From an uncultured Clostridia bacterium (GTDB lineage: Bacteria; Bacillota; Clostridia; Oscillospirales; Acutalibacteraceae), in contig CAJFPJ010000001.1 of the NCBI GenBank assembly GCA_904399395.1, positions 1 to 52,691 of the forward strand: a DNA stretch of 52,691 bases, written 5' to 3'. Shown here piece after piece: positions 8,393 to 16,181 of the stretch. Positions within the stretch are counted from its first letter, which is position 1. Each line of letters begins with the position of its first letter. The translations under genes and the position numbers were made by a program. The notes beneath the pieces are model-generated. The model ran no database searches. It was not told the origin of the DNA and saw nothing but the letters and a program-made list of their open reading frames with translations.

Positions 8393-9280
8393 CTATACAT
8401 CTTCTGCAGGCTGAAAGAGCTGAAAGACATCCTGGTAAAAGGAACTGAAGACGCTCCCTTTCCGCCACAAAAAGCTGAATTCATGAAAAATAGGTGGTTC
8501 CTCCAGAAGTATTTCACAAAGGCTGCCGGAGGATACTTCCGAGCGGACGGCGGGTTCATAAAAGAAGGAGATTCCCGCCCCAGCCATGACCATGGATTTG
8601 ATGGCCCCCAGGCTTCCTAGTTCTGTCAGGTGGGCAAAATCCCCTATAGAGAGATTACGTTCCTCCAGAGCTCTTTCCAGCACCTCTCTTGTGCCGGAGC
8701 CGGGTTCCCGGATAAGAAGCCGCTCCCCCAAAAGATCCTCCAGCCGCTTAGGCTGCCGGGAAAAGGAGTAACCGGGTGCGCACACAGCCAGGTATCGCTC
8801 CCTTTTATAGGGAAGGCTTTCATAAAATTGCTTCTGAAAGAACCCCTCTACGATGGCAAAATCGATCTCACCTTCATCCAGAAGGCGCAGAAGCTCGGCG
8901 GTGTTGGCCGTCATCATCCGCAGGCGGATTTCCGGTTCCCGCTCCAAAAGACGCAGAAGGGGGGCGGGCATATTGTATTCCGCCACTGTGAGGGTTGCGC
9001 CGAAGCAGAGACGGCGTTTTTCTGTAAGATGGCTAATGGCATCCCGCAGATGGCGGGCATCGTGTTCCATGGCAGCGGCTGTTTTGAAAAAAAGCATCCC
9101 CGCTTCTGTTAGGGAGAGGCGCTTCCCTTCATAGAGGAAAAGCTTGGTGTGATATTCCTCTTCTAAAGCCCGGATATGTTGAGAGACGGCGGGCTGGGTA
9201 ATATGGAGGGCTTCTGCCGCACGGGTGAAATTCATCGCCCGGCAGACAGCCAGAAAGGTTTTTATGCGAAAATCCAGCAT
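8393..9280 (-). CDS. LysR family transcriptional regulator
   Basis: This is a 295-residue LysR-type regulator. The N-terminal winged HTH (MNFTRAAEALHITQPAVSQHI, then LFLYEGKRLSLTEAG) is typical. The C-terminal half is a periplasmic-binding-like effector domain with GSGTREVLE and a MVMAGAGISF segment. It is divergently transcribed from the YeiH-type exporter gene, and the 150-bp gap contains an inverted repeat, the usual arrangement in which a LysR protein activates its neighbour and represses itself. It resembles CysL/YeiE-type regulators of sulfur or anion genes, but the effector is inferred only from this context. Confidence 0.9.
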   Translation of the reverse strand: MLDFRIKTFLAVCRAMNFTRAAEALHITQPAVSQHIRALEEEYHTKLFLYEGKRLSLTEAGMLFFKTAAAMEHDARHLRDAISHLTEKRRLCFGATLTVAEYNMPAPLLRLLEREPEIRLRMMTANTAELLRLLDEGEIDFAIVEGFFQKQFYESLPYKRERYLAVCAPGYSFSRQPKRLEDLLGERLLIREPGSGTREVLERALEERNLSIGDFAHLTELGSLGAIKSMVMAGAGISFFYEPAVRSEVSSGSLCEILLEEPPIFHEFSFLWRKGSVFSSFYQDVFQLFQPAEDV

Positions 9281-9333
9281 CTTAGTTCACCTCTTTTCTA
9301 GTATAACAAAAATTTATGATAAAATAAAGAAAG

Positions 9334-9367
9334 ATAATTTTACGAAATAGTAAAACTATCGTATACT
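9334..9367 (+). promoter_or_regulatory. Candidate LysR operator and exporter promoter
   Basis: An inverted repeat ATAATTTTAC-N6-GTAAAACTAT (one mismatch) lies at 9334-9359. It is immediately followed by TATACT (9362-9367), a plausible -10 for the rightward exporter gene. The poor -35 (around TTACGA, 9340-9345) falls inside the repeat, as expected for an activator-dependent promoter. The repeat fits the T-N11-A type LysR box. Confidence 0.5.
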
Positions 9368-9433
9368 GTGGAAGAGGAAGAACTTGGAATATGCGGGCTT
9401 GAGCCCGTTTTATGCAGCAAGGGGGAAATGAAC

Positions 9434-10462
9434 ATGAAAAAGATTCAGGAGCTTATACCCGGCCTTCTTTTGTGCTTGGCCATCGCGGTGCCCTGTTGGT
9501 TTTTGGGGAAGGCGTTCCCCATTGTAGGCGGCCCTGTTTTTGCCATTTTGATCGGGATGGTGATTACACTTTTTTACCGGCGGAAGAAGACTACACAGGC
9601 TGGGATCGCCTATACTTCCAAGAAGATTCTACAGTATGCGGTGATTCTTCTGGGCTTCGGGTTGAATCTCTCTGAAATCGCCCGGGTAGGGGCCTCTTCC
9701 CTGCCCATCATTCTTTCTACCATTTCCACTTCTCTGATTGTGGCCTTTTTGCTGCATAAGCTTCTTCGGGTGCCGGGGAATATTTCCACTCTTGTGGGGG
9801 TGGGCTCCTCTATCTGCGGAGGTTCCGCCATCGCCGCTACCGCTCCCGTAATAGGAGCGGACGACGAAGAGATCGCACAGTCCATATCTGTTATTTTCCT
9901 GTTTAATGTGATCGCTGCCCTGATTTTTCCCACGCTGGGTGGGATTATGGGCTTAACCAACGAGGGGTTTGGTCTCTTTGCGGGAACTGCTGTGAACGAT
10001 ACTTCCTCCGTAACCGCCACAGCCGCCGCCTGGGATGGCATGCACCCCGGCGCCAACACGCTGGATACAGCCACTATCGTCAAGCTTACCAGGACTCTGG
10101 CTATCATCCCCATCACGTTGGTTTTGGCTTTTTGGCGCACGGCTCGGGCCAAAAAGGCGGGGAACGCTGGGGAAAGCAGTTTCAGCCTGAAAAAAGTGTT
10201 TCCCTTTTTCATCCTCTTTTTTGTGCTGGCCTCGGTGATCACCACTGTGTCTGTTTCCCTGGGTGTGGATGCTTCCGTCTTCTCGCCCTTTAAGGAGCTT
10301 TCCAAATTTTTCATTATCATGGCTATGGCGGCTATCGGCCTGAACACCAATATAGTAAAACTTGTGCGGACAGGGGGAAAACCTATCCTAATGGGTTTCT
10401 GCTGTTGGGTGGCCATAGGAGCTGTGAGCCTTTTGATGCAGCATCTCCTAGGTATCTGGTGA
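9434..10462 (+). CDS. YeiH-type putative sulfate/anion exporter (UPF0324, PF03601)
   Basis: This 342-residue polytopic membrane protein has about ten hydrophobic segments and the family motifs [22 protein letters not shown], and [17 protein letters not shown]03601 proteins are annotated as putative sulfate exporters; evidence for a substrate is thin, but their partner regulators are often CysL/YeiE-like. ATG 9434 has AAGGGGGA 8 bp upstream; ATG 9428 is in frame but too close to the RBS. It is divergent from the LysR gene and closed by a terminator at 10536, so it is monocistronic and probably activated by that regulator. Confidence 0.9.
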   Translation: MKKIQELIPGLLLCLAIAVPCWFLGKAFPIVGGPVFAILIGMVITLFYRRKKTTQAGIAYTSKKILQYAVILLGFGLNLSEIARVGASSLPIILSTISTSLIVAFLLHKLLRVPGNISTLVGVGSSICGGSAIAATAPVIGADDEEIAQSISVIFLFNVIAALIFPTLGGIMGLTNEGFGLFAGTAVNDTSSVTATAAAWDGMHPGANTLDTATIVKLTRTLAIIPITLVLAFWRTARAKKAGNAGESSFSLKKVFPFFILFFVLASVITTVSVSLGVDASVFSPFKELSKFFIIMAMAAIGLNTNIVKLVRTGGKPILMGFCCWVAIGAVSLLMQHLLGIW

Positions 10463-10535
10463 TCTGGGTGCCGGAGACAGCGGAAAACCGGTTTTTACTG
10501 CATATGATGTATGATGCAGACAATATTTTCTTTTG

Positions 10536-10559
10536 AGGCCGCCGAAGGGCGGCCTTTTT
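10536..10559 (+). terminator. Intrinsic terminator after the exporter gene
   Basis: GGCCGCC-GAAG-GGCGGCC followed by TTTTTA, 75 bp beyond the exporter stop. Confidence 0.88.
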
Positions 10560-10687
10560 ATTATGCATACACTTGAAATATGTCTATTATAAAAGGGCCT
10601 GCATGCTCTGTTATGTATTGGAAGAGGCTGCTATAGGGTCAAACAGAGAGAAATGAGCATAAAAATTAAAAAAATACTGTATTTCTC

Positions 10688-10718
10688 TTGACATGCAAGT
10701 GGCTTGAAGGTGTCTAAT
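10688..10718 (+). promoter_or_regulatory. MerR-type promoter with 19-bp spacer
   Basis: TTGACA (10688-10693) and TCTAAT (10713-10718) are separated by 19 bp, longer than the usual 17. The spacer holds an imperfect dyad, ACATGCAAG-TGG-CTTGAAGGTGT. Stretched spacers with a central dyad are the hallmark of promoters twisted open by MerR-family activators, so the merR gene downstream is probably autoregulated. Confidence 0.65.
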
Positions 10719-10736
10719 AGAAGGAGAAAACGGCAG

Positions 10737-10760
10737 ATGAGCGGGGTAGCACCTTTGTGA
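10737..10760 (+). other. Possible 7-codon leader ORF upstream of merR
   Basis: AAGGAG (10721-10726) is followed about 10 nt later by ATG, then AGC GGG GTA GCA CCT TTG TGA (MSGVAPL). It lies on the expected transcript from the 19-bp-spacer promoter and ends 22 nt before the regulator start. It could be a translated leader or chance; no homology is available for so short a peptide. Confidence 0.25.
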
Positions 10761-10782
10761 AGGCCGGAAGGGAGAGATGTCT

Positions 10783-11409
10783 ATGACGATCCGGGAAATG
10801 GAAGAGAAGACGGGTGTAAAAAAGGCTAATATACGGTATTATGAAGAGCAGGGACTTTTGAAACCTCTGCGAAATAAAGGAAATAACTACAGGGAATATA
10901 CTTTGGAGGACGTGGAAACACTTAATCGAATAAAGTTTCTGCGTATGTTGGGGATCTCTGTGCAGGACATTCGCAGGGTTCAGAAGGGAGAGATTTCCCT
11001 TCCTGCTCTGATGGAGCAGAGAGAAAAAGAGTTAGCAGAAGAGCGCACCCGGCTGGAGGAGATATGCCGGCTTTGCGAAAGAGTTCGCAAAGAGGAATGT
11101 GAGCTGGATACCCTGGAGCCGGAGCGACTGCAGCAGGAAATAGGGGAAACCGAGAGGAGAAGGCTGGAAAAACGCCTGCAAAGAGAAGATCGTTCCCCAC
11201 ACATGAGTTTAGAGGAATACGACCGCAGGTTGACCCTTTTTCTTCAGATTCTAGGCGGGACATTTTGCTGCACTGCGCTGCTGTTCCGCCTGTGGATAGG
11301 GCAGCGGATTCCCCTTTGGACGACTTTTGCAGGGTTTGGATTGGCTGGTGTGATTCTTGTTGAAAAGTGGAGAATCCGAAAGAAAATGGAAAAGGGTTTG
11401 AGATTGTAA
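10783..11409 (+). CDS. MerR family regulator with C-terminal membrane anchor
   Basis: This 208-residue protein begins with a MerR winged-HTH (residues 1-70: TIREMEEKTGVKKANIRYYEEQGLL, then REYTLEDVETLNRIKFLRMLG). A long charged coiled coil follows (about 75-135, very rich in E and R), then two closely spaced hydrophobic segments (FLQILGGTFCCTALLF and LWTTFAGFGLAGVILV) near the C-terminus. The coiled coil replaces a ligand-binding domain and the end should insert in the membrane. It probably senses membrane state or a partner protein. Start 10783 is favoured over the in-frame ATG 10777 by RBS spacing. The promoter has a 19-bp spacer, suggesting autoregulation. Confidence 0.82.
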   Translation: MTIREMEEKTGVKKANIRYYEEQGLLKPLRNKGNNYREYTLEDVETLNRIKFLRMLGISVQDIRRVQKGEISLPALMEQREKELAEERTRLEEICRLCERVRKEECELDTLEPERLQQEIGETERRRLEKRLQREDRSPHMSLEEYDRRLTLFLQILGGTFCCTALLFRLWIGQRIPLWTTFAGFGLAGVILVEKWRIRKKMEKGLRL

Positions 11410-11611
11410 ACGTGCGAACTTCTGCCGGAAATGGGCGCTGTTGGGAAATTCTGTTCCCGTAAAGGAAAACGGTGTGGTATACTGTATATAGCATAGAACC
11501 ACTGGCAGGCTGGATTTTGGCCACTGTTTGGAGAAAACAAGTTGCTCCTGGGAAAACGCAAAATGCCGCTGTTCAGTATGCTTTGCGGTACAGTCGATGG
11601 AGGAAAGCAGG

Positions 11612-12325
11612 ATGCATATACAGGATGATAGATATTGTATGCGGAAGATCGCAGTTATAGAGAGCGATTTTCCCACGAAATTTGGAATCCCCCGCCAGAG
11701 CGGGCTGGAGGAAGGGCTCAGATCAAGAATCGTCTTTGAAAAAGAATTCCGGGATCCACAGGCGCTGCGAGGCCTTTCGGATTTTTCTCATATCTGGCTT
11801 ATCTGGCTGTTTTCAGAGACGGTTCGGGAGAATTGGTCCCCCACAGTGCGGCCGCCCCGCTTGGGCGGGAACAGGCGTATGGGGGTGTTTGCCACCCGTT
11901 CGCCTTTCCGGCCCAATCCGGTGGGGCTTTCCTGCGTCCGGCTGGAGGCGGTGGAGAGCGACCCCCATCTCGGGCCTGTTTTGATTGTTTCCGGTGCCGA
12001 CTTGATGAACGGTACGCCCATCCTGGATATCAAACCCTACCTTCCCTTTGCAGACTGCAGGCCAGAGGCTTCCGGTGGTTTTGCGGAACCTCTTCGGGAA
12101 AAAGCGCTTAATGTGGAGATCCCACCAGAGCTTCTGGCGCTTCTGCCGGAAGAAAAACGGGAGCCTCTGCGCCGTATTCTGGCCCAGGATCCACGTCCCT
12201 CCTATCAGAAGGATCCCGGGCGTATCTATGGATTCCCCTTTGCAGGCTTTGAGATTCGTTTTGTCGTTTCTGAGGGCGAACTTTGTGTCAGAAGCATTTC
12301 CCCTGCGGAGAAATCGGCTGAGTAG
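11612..12325 (+). CDS. trmO: tRNA (N6-threonylcarbamoyladenosine-N6)-methyltransferase TrmO/TsaA family
   Basis: This 237-residue protein matches the TsaA-like family: N-terminal strand KIAVIESDFPTKFGIPRQSG, then FSHIWLIWLF, FATRSPFRPNPVGLSCV (the family signature) and GADLMNGTPILDIKPYLP. TrmO uses SAM to methylate t6A37 of tRNA-Thr, fine-tuning decoding of ACY codons. The C-terminal extension with RPSYQKDPGRIYGF is also typical. ATG 11612 follows GGAGGAAAGCAG; a second ATG at 11639 would also leave the fold intact. It is followed 75 bp later by the EamA transporter. Confidence 0.9.
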   Translation: MHIQDDRYCMRKIAVIESDFPTKFGIPRQSGLEEGLRSRIVFEKEFRDPQALRGLSDFSHIWLIWLFSETVRENWSPTVRPPRLGGNRRMGVFATRSPFRPNPVGLSCVRLEAVESDPHLGPVLIVSGADLMNGTPILDIKPYLPFADCRPEASGGFAEPLREKALNVEIPPELLALLPEEKREPLRRILAQDPRPSYQKDPGRIYGFPFAGFEIRFVVSEGELCVRSISPAEKSAE

Positions 12326-12399
12326 CTTTTGGTAGAATCGGGGAAAATGCAGGCGGAAACCCAGAGGGGCGATGCCGGTTATGAAAGAAGGAAAAATAC

Positions 12400-13290
12400 A
12401 TGTGGATAGCGGCTGCTTTCGGCTCGGCTTTTTTTGCTGGACTTACGGCTATATTGGCTAAATGCGGCATGCGGGGTGTGGATTCCAATTTGGCTACAGC
12501 CCTGCGCACCATAGTGGTGCTGCTGTTTGCTTGGCTTATGGCTGGCATCACCAGCGGATTTGGCTTTCAGGGGCTCTTCTCCCTGGATGGAAAGACCGTA
12601 GCGTTTCTGGTTGCTTCGGGCTTGACCACAGGAGCCTCCTGGCTGTGCTATTTTAAAGCCCTGCAGATAGGGGATGTGAACAAGGTCACTCCTGTGGATA
12701 AATCCAGCACGGTTCTTACCATGCTTTTGGCAGCTCTTTTCTTGGGGGAGGATCTGGGGGGCTGGAAGCTTCCGGCTATCCTGCTGATTGCGGCCGGCAC
12801 CTGGATGATGATCCAGAAAAAGGAGACGCCGGGCAGTGAAGGTGCAGAAACAGAGGCCAGCCAGGGACACTTCGGCGGATGGCTGGTGTTTGCGGGTGGA
12901 TCGGCTGTGTTTGCAGCTCTTACTTCTATTTTGGGGAAACTGGGCATGCAGGGGATAGACTCTAATTTAGGGACGGCTCTGCGCACGGTGGTTGTGCTTT
13001 TGATGGCTTGGATTGTGGTTTTCGTCACTGGAAAGCAGGGGGATATCCAGTGTATGAATAGAAAAAACTGGATATTTGTAATTCTATCCGGCGTTGCTAC
13101 AGGAGCTTCCTGGCTTTGCTATTACAGGGCTCTGCAGACAGGCCCTGCAAGTGTGGTGGTTCCTATTGATAAGCTCAGCATCCTGGTAACGATTGCCTTT
13201 TCAAGGGTTGTATTTAAGGAACGGCTTGGTCCCAGAGCTGCCTGGGGACTTATTCTTTTAGTAGGAGGAACGCTGCTTCTGCTGGTCTGA
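12400..13290 (+). CDS. EamA (drug/metabolite) family transporter
   Basis: This 296-residue membrane protein has ten predicted helices built from two EamA repeats. The internal duplication is directly visible: AILAKCGMRGVDSNLATALR near residue 20 against SILGKLGMQGIDSNLGTALR near 185, and GASWLCYFKALQIG against GASWLCYYRALQTG. This places it in the DMT superfamily, exporters of metabolites, amino acids or drugs across the cytoplasmic membrane. No substrate can be assigned. ATG 12400 has a GAAGGA RBS. It may be co-transcribed with trmO upstream, as no terminator separates them. Confidence 0.88.
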   Translation: MWIAAAFGSAFFAGLTAILAKCGMRGVDSNLATALRTIVVLLFAWLMAGITSGFGFQGLFSLDGKTVAFLVASGLTTGASWLCYFKALQIGDVNKVTPVDKSSTVLTMLLAALFLGEDLGGWKLPAILLIAAGTWMMIQKKETPGSEGAETEASQGHFGGWLVFAGGSAVFAALTSILGKLGMQGIDSNLGTALRTVVVLLMAWIVVFVTGKQGDIQCMNRKNWIFVILSGVATGASWLCYYRALQTGPASVVVPIDKLSILVTIAFSRVVFKERLGPRAAWGLILLVGGTLLLLV

Positions 13291-13449
13291 AAAGGATTTA
13301 CCCGACAGCACGCTCGATAGAGGTGTATGTTAGTCCGTAAAAACTGTAGCTGTAAGGTCTGGCGGGCTGGAAAGGGCGGGAAATTCCATTCACAGGCGGC
13401 TTGTTTTATATGCGGATGTGGGGAGCAAGCGCATGAGTAACCTCAATTC

Positions 13450-13509
13450 TTTAGATTGTATACTGATTGTATATAATTTTATTTATATTTCTATTCGTTA
13501 TATAACGAA
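13450..13509 (+). promoter_or_regulatory. Promoter-like region with a 16-bp perfect palindrome
   Basis: TTTAGA (13450-13455) and TATAAT (13472-13477) are 16 bp apart, and the perfect palindrome TTCGTTATATAACGAA lies at 13494-13509, just after the expected transcription start. A palindrome there could be an operator that blocks elongation into the HAD gene. The rest of the 13291-13584 gap shows nothing I recognise. Confidence 0.4.
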
Positions 13510-13584
13510 AGGCGCATGAGACTGATTTTTCAGGGGCGAAAATAGAAGCCTGAAAACCCAGGACAGTGGGGGAAGAAAATTTTT

Positions 13585-14457
13585 ATGAAAGCAACGGAAG
13601 AGCAGAATGCACAGAAAAACCGGGGAAAAACTCTCTATGTTTCCGACCTGGATGGTACCCTTCTGAGCCGGAGAGATAGGCTTTCCCCTTATACGGTGGA
13701 GACGCTGAACCGCCTGCTTCATGCGGGAGTTCTGTTTACATATGCAACGGCACGTTCCCTATCCTCCGCATCCGTGGTTACAGAGGGCCTTCGGATGGAT
13801 TTGCCGGTGATTGTATATAATGGAGCGTTTATACAATCTGCTGTCACAGGGAAGGTAATTTCCTCTCAAGGCTTTTCAGCAGAGGAGCGAGCATGGATTT
13901 TCGGTTTGTTGGAGGATAATGAAATCTATCCTTTTACATATAAATTTCTGGAGGGCAGGGAACGTGTTCACTGGATGCGGGAATGTGAGAACGAAGGGGC
14001 CCTCTGGTACTTGGGAAAACGGATTGGCGATCCCCGTATGCAGAGAGTAGCATCTTTGGAAGAGCTCCGCAGCGGCGAAGTTTTTTATTTCACCTGTATT
14101 GGGGAAAGGGAGGAACTCCTTCCTGTGTATGAAAGACGGGGAGAATTCCCCTTTGCGCGCTTTACCCTTCAGCAGGAGCTTTACCGGCCGGAATATTGGC
14201 TGGAAATCATGCCCGCTCTGGCTACAAAGGCTTACGGCGCGAAAAGGCTGAAGAAGCTTTTGGGCTGTGAAAAGATAGTGGCCTTTGGGGATGCAGTGAA
14301 TGACATACCTCTTTTTCAGGCGGCGGATGCATGCTATGCGGTGGCAAATGCAGTGCCGCAGCTGAAAAAGTTGGCCTCAGGGGTGATAGGCTCCAATGAA
14401 GAAGACGGCGTGGCCCGATGGTTGGAAGCTTATGCCGGTCTCTCCGCTGTACTGTAG
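13585..14457 (+). CDS. Cof-type HAD-IIB family phosphatase (second copy)
   Basis: This 290-residue phosphatase is paralogous to the one at 1687. Shared blocks include LYxSDLDGTLL, TYATARS, IVYNGxF, EDGVARWL and EIYPFTYKF against GIYPIVYSY. All four HAD motifs are present: SDLDGTLL (I), ATARS (II) and VAFGDAVNDIPLF (III/IV). It carries an extra N-terminal segment of about 13 residues. ATG 13585 follows GGGGGAAGAAAA. It hydrolyses an unknown phosphomonoester, probably a sugar phosphate, in the cytosol. The codon use is GC-richer than that of the first copy, so this one looks native. It ends before a bidirectional terminator. Confidence 0.88.
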   Translation: MKATEEQNAQKNRGKTLYVSDLDGTLLSRRDRLSPYTVETLNRLLHAGVLFTYATARSLSSASVVTEGLRMDLPVIVYNGAFIQSAVTGKVISSQGFSAEERAWIFGLLEDNEIYPFTYKFLEGRERVHWMRECENEGALWYLGKRIGDPRMQRVASLEELRSGEVFYFTCIGEREELLPVYERRGEFPFARFTLQQELYRPEYWLEIMPALATKAYGAKRLKKLLGCEKIVAFGDAVNDIPLFQAADACYAVANAVPQLKKLASGVIGSNEEDGVARWLEAYAGLSAVL

Positions 14458-14563
14458 GCTCTTGGCAATTCTACCTTTTCGGCAAAAGAAGAAATTTTTT
14501 CAAAATTGATTCTCTGTGACAGAGTATATGGATGAATGTCCTGTGCGTTTCCTCTGTGAAAAG

Positions 14564-14603
14564 AAAAAACGGCATCCGGTTTTTCTAAGCCGGATGCCGT
14601 TTT
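14564..14603. terminator. Bidirectional terminator between HAD and GH43 genes
   Basis: ACGGCATCCGG and CCGGATGCCGT arms are flanked by an A-run on the left and TTTT on the right, serving the convergent HAD (rightward) and GH43 (leftward) genes. Confidence 0.85.
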
Positions 14604-14643
14604 GCTGGTATTTGTTATACATATGCCTTTATTGGGGTCTTTC

Positions 14644-15723
14644 TTACTTAGCTGGTTCAGAAGCTTTTTTTGCCTCAGTGGCCGTTTCTTCCTTCACAGT
14701 TTCCGGGTGGGGGTAAAGGGGAAACCCTCTTTTGAAATTGAGAGATGCCAGGTGGGTGAATTGAGGCTCTTCAATGCAGGGGGAGGAACTTTTGTATTCC
14801 TGGCCAGGGGTGTCGCCTATACGCTGGTTCCAGTTGCCGGTTACCTCGTTGATAATCTGTAGCTTGCCGGCATTTTCCTCCATTTCAAAAAGAAGAATAC
14901 GCTTATGTTGGTGGATGTTAGGGCTATGAAGGGACATCATCAGCTGCCCTTCAAAGGTGCGGAAGAGCATGGAGTGGGCTCCATCCAGGGAATAAATAGG
15001 CAGTTCTTCCTGGATCCAGGGGCCGTAGATCTCACCGCTCAAGCTTCTGGCATAGCCGGTGGTATAACCCCGGTCGCTGAAACTGGACCACAGCATCAGC
15101 AGGGTGCCGTCTGCACAGCGGTAGGGGAAGCAGCCATCTGTTACGAAAATGGTGTCTTTTTTACGCCAGGGCGCTTCAGAACCACGGAACAGGATGATGG
15201 GATCCCCCACGGCCTCTCCCAAATCCTCTGAAAGGGGGACGGCGGCGATCTGCCCGTCGCAAACCTGTAGCCACTCATGGCAGAAAACGAGCCAAGGCTT
15301 TCCGGCTTTATCCACATACAGGGTTCCGTCCAGACATTGCCAACCGGGAGGAGTGACAAGATGGTTTTTAACCGGTTTGAAAGGTCCTAAGGGAGAATCG
15401 GCCACTAGGCACTGGCAGCCCCTGTAGGTTCCTTCTGCCCGGAAGGTGGAAATCAGATAGTACCGGCCCTTCCAAATATGGCACTCTGGCGCCCAATAGT
15501 CCAGATCGGCCCAGAAATCGCCCTTTTCAAACACAAGTTGAGGTTCGCTCCAATGGATCAGATCTCGGCTAGCTAAAGCGTAAAAAGCGCCTTTTTTCTT
15601 CTGGCCGGGGAACTGCTCTGGGTTGAACCTGGCGGCATACGTGTAGTACATGTGAGAGGCTTCATCCGCCAGAATAAAGGGGTCGCTTTGCCGGATATCC
15701 CGGATATGAAGGGGAAATTCCAT
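14644..15723 (-). CDS. Glycoside hydrolase family 43-like protein
   Basis: This 359-residue protein shows the five-bladed propeller pattern of GH43/GH117-like enzymes: the opening IRQSDPFILAD (candidate catalytic-base Asp near residue 14), YYTYAAR, LDYWAPECHIWKGRYYL, LDGTLYVDKAGKPWLVF and GAHSMLFRTF. There is no signal peptide, so it acts in the cytosol on imported oligosaccharides, typically arabinosides or xylosides. The C-terminus ends in a low-complexity ETATEAKKASEPAK tail. It is adjacent to the AraC regulator and ABC transporter, consistent with one carbohydrate-use locus, though it has its own promoter and terminator. Confidence 0.8.
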   Translation of the reverse strand: MEFPLHIRDIRQSDPFILADEASHMYYTYAARFNPEQFPGQKKKGAFYALASRDLIHWSEPQLVFEKGDFWADLDYWAPECHIWKGRYYLISTFRAEGTYRGCQCLVADSPLGPFKPVKNHLVTPPGWQCLDGTLYVDKAGKPWLVFCHEWLQVCDGQIAAVPLSEDLGEAVGDPIILFRGSEAPWRKKDTIFVTDGCFPYRCADGTLLMLWSSFSDRGYTTGYARSLSGEIYGPWIQEELPIYSLDGAHSMLFRTFEGQLMMSLHSPNIHQHKRILLFEMEENAGKLQIINEVTGNWNQRIGDTPGQEYKSSSPCIEEPQFTHLASLNFKRGFPLYPHPETVKEETATEAKKASEPAK

Positions 15724-16081
15724 ACTGCATTCCTCGCTTTCGCATTAAAGTGTGTGGGATGAGCAGTTGCAGAGAAGAAACTGCTCTCCTGCCGGAAGCG
15801 GCCACGTTTTGCAGGGTCCGACGTCATTCCCCTGGTACGCCGTGCTCTGGCTTTTGGCAGATTTATGGTGTTTGCCTTGTCATTTGGCCGCTCTGTTCAA
15901 ATTCTATGCCTTCATTGTATAGCACAATAGGGAAAAAAGAAAGAAAAAAATGATAACAGGGGTATTACAAAAGTTGAATAAAGGGCTAGGCATTCAATTT
16001 GCTATATACCGTTTTTGAAAGAGGCTGCTGCCGGTCCTTTTTCGGCACGAATTTTATAAGGAAACTTGTCCTTTGGCACAG
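15724..16081. other. Intergenic region between GH43 and the AraC regulator
   Basis: This gap separates the 5' end of the GH43 gene from the 3' end of the AraC gene. It should contain the leftward GH43 promoter, but I cannot assign a convincing -35/-10 pair. No gene is seen. Confidence 0.4.
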
Positions 16082-16114
16082 AAAAACGGCCCCCCGAAGT
16101 CAGGGGCCGTTTTT
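16082..16114. terminator. Terminator of the AraC regulator gene
   Basis: AAAAACGGCCCC and GGGGCCGTTTTT arms with a nine-nucleotide loop. The leftward strand ends in a T-run beyond the stem, and the gene stop is at 16182. Confidence 0.85.
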
Positions 16115-16181
16115 GATGGATAAAAACCGAGACCGTTGCAAAGTTTATTGGGTATACTGGTCTGTGCTGATGATGAAGAAG

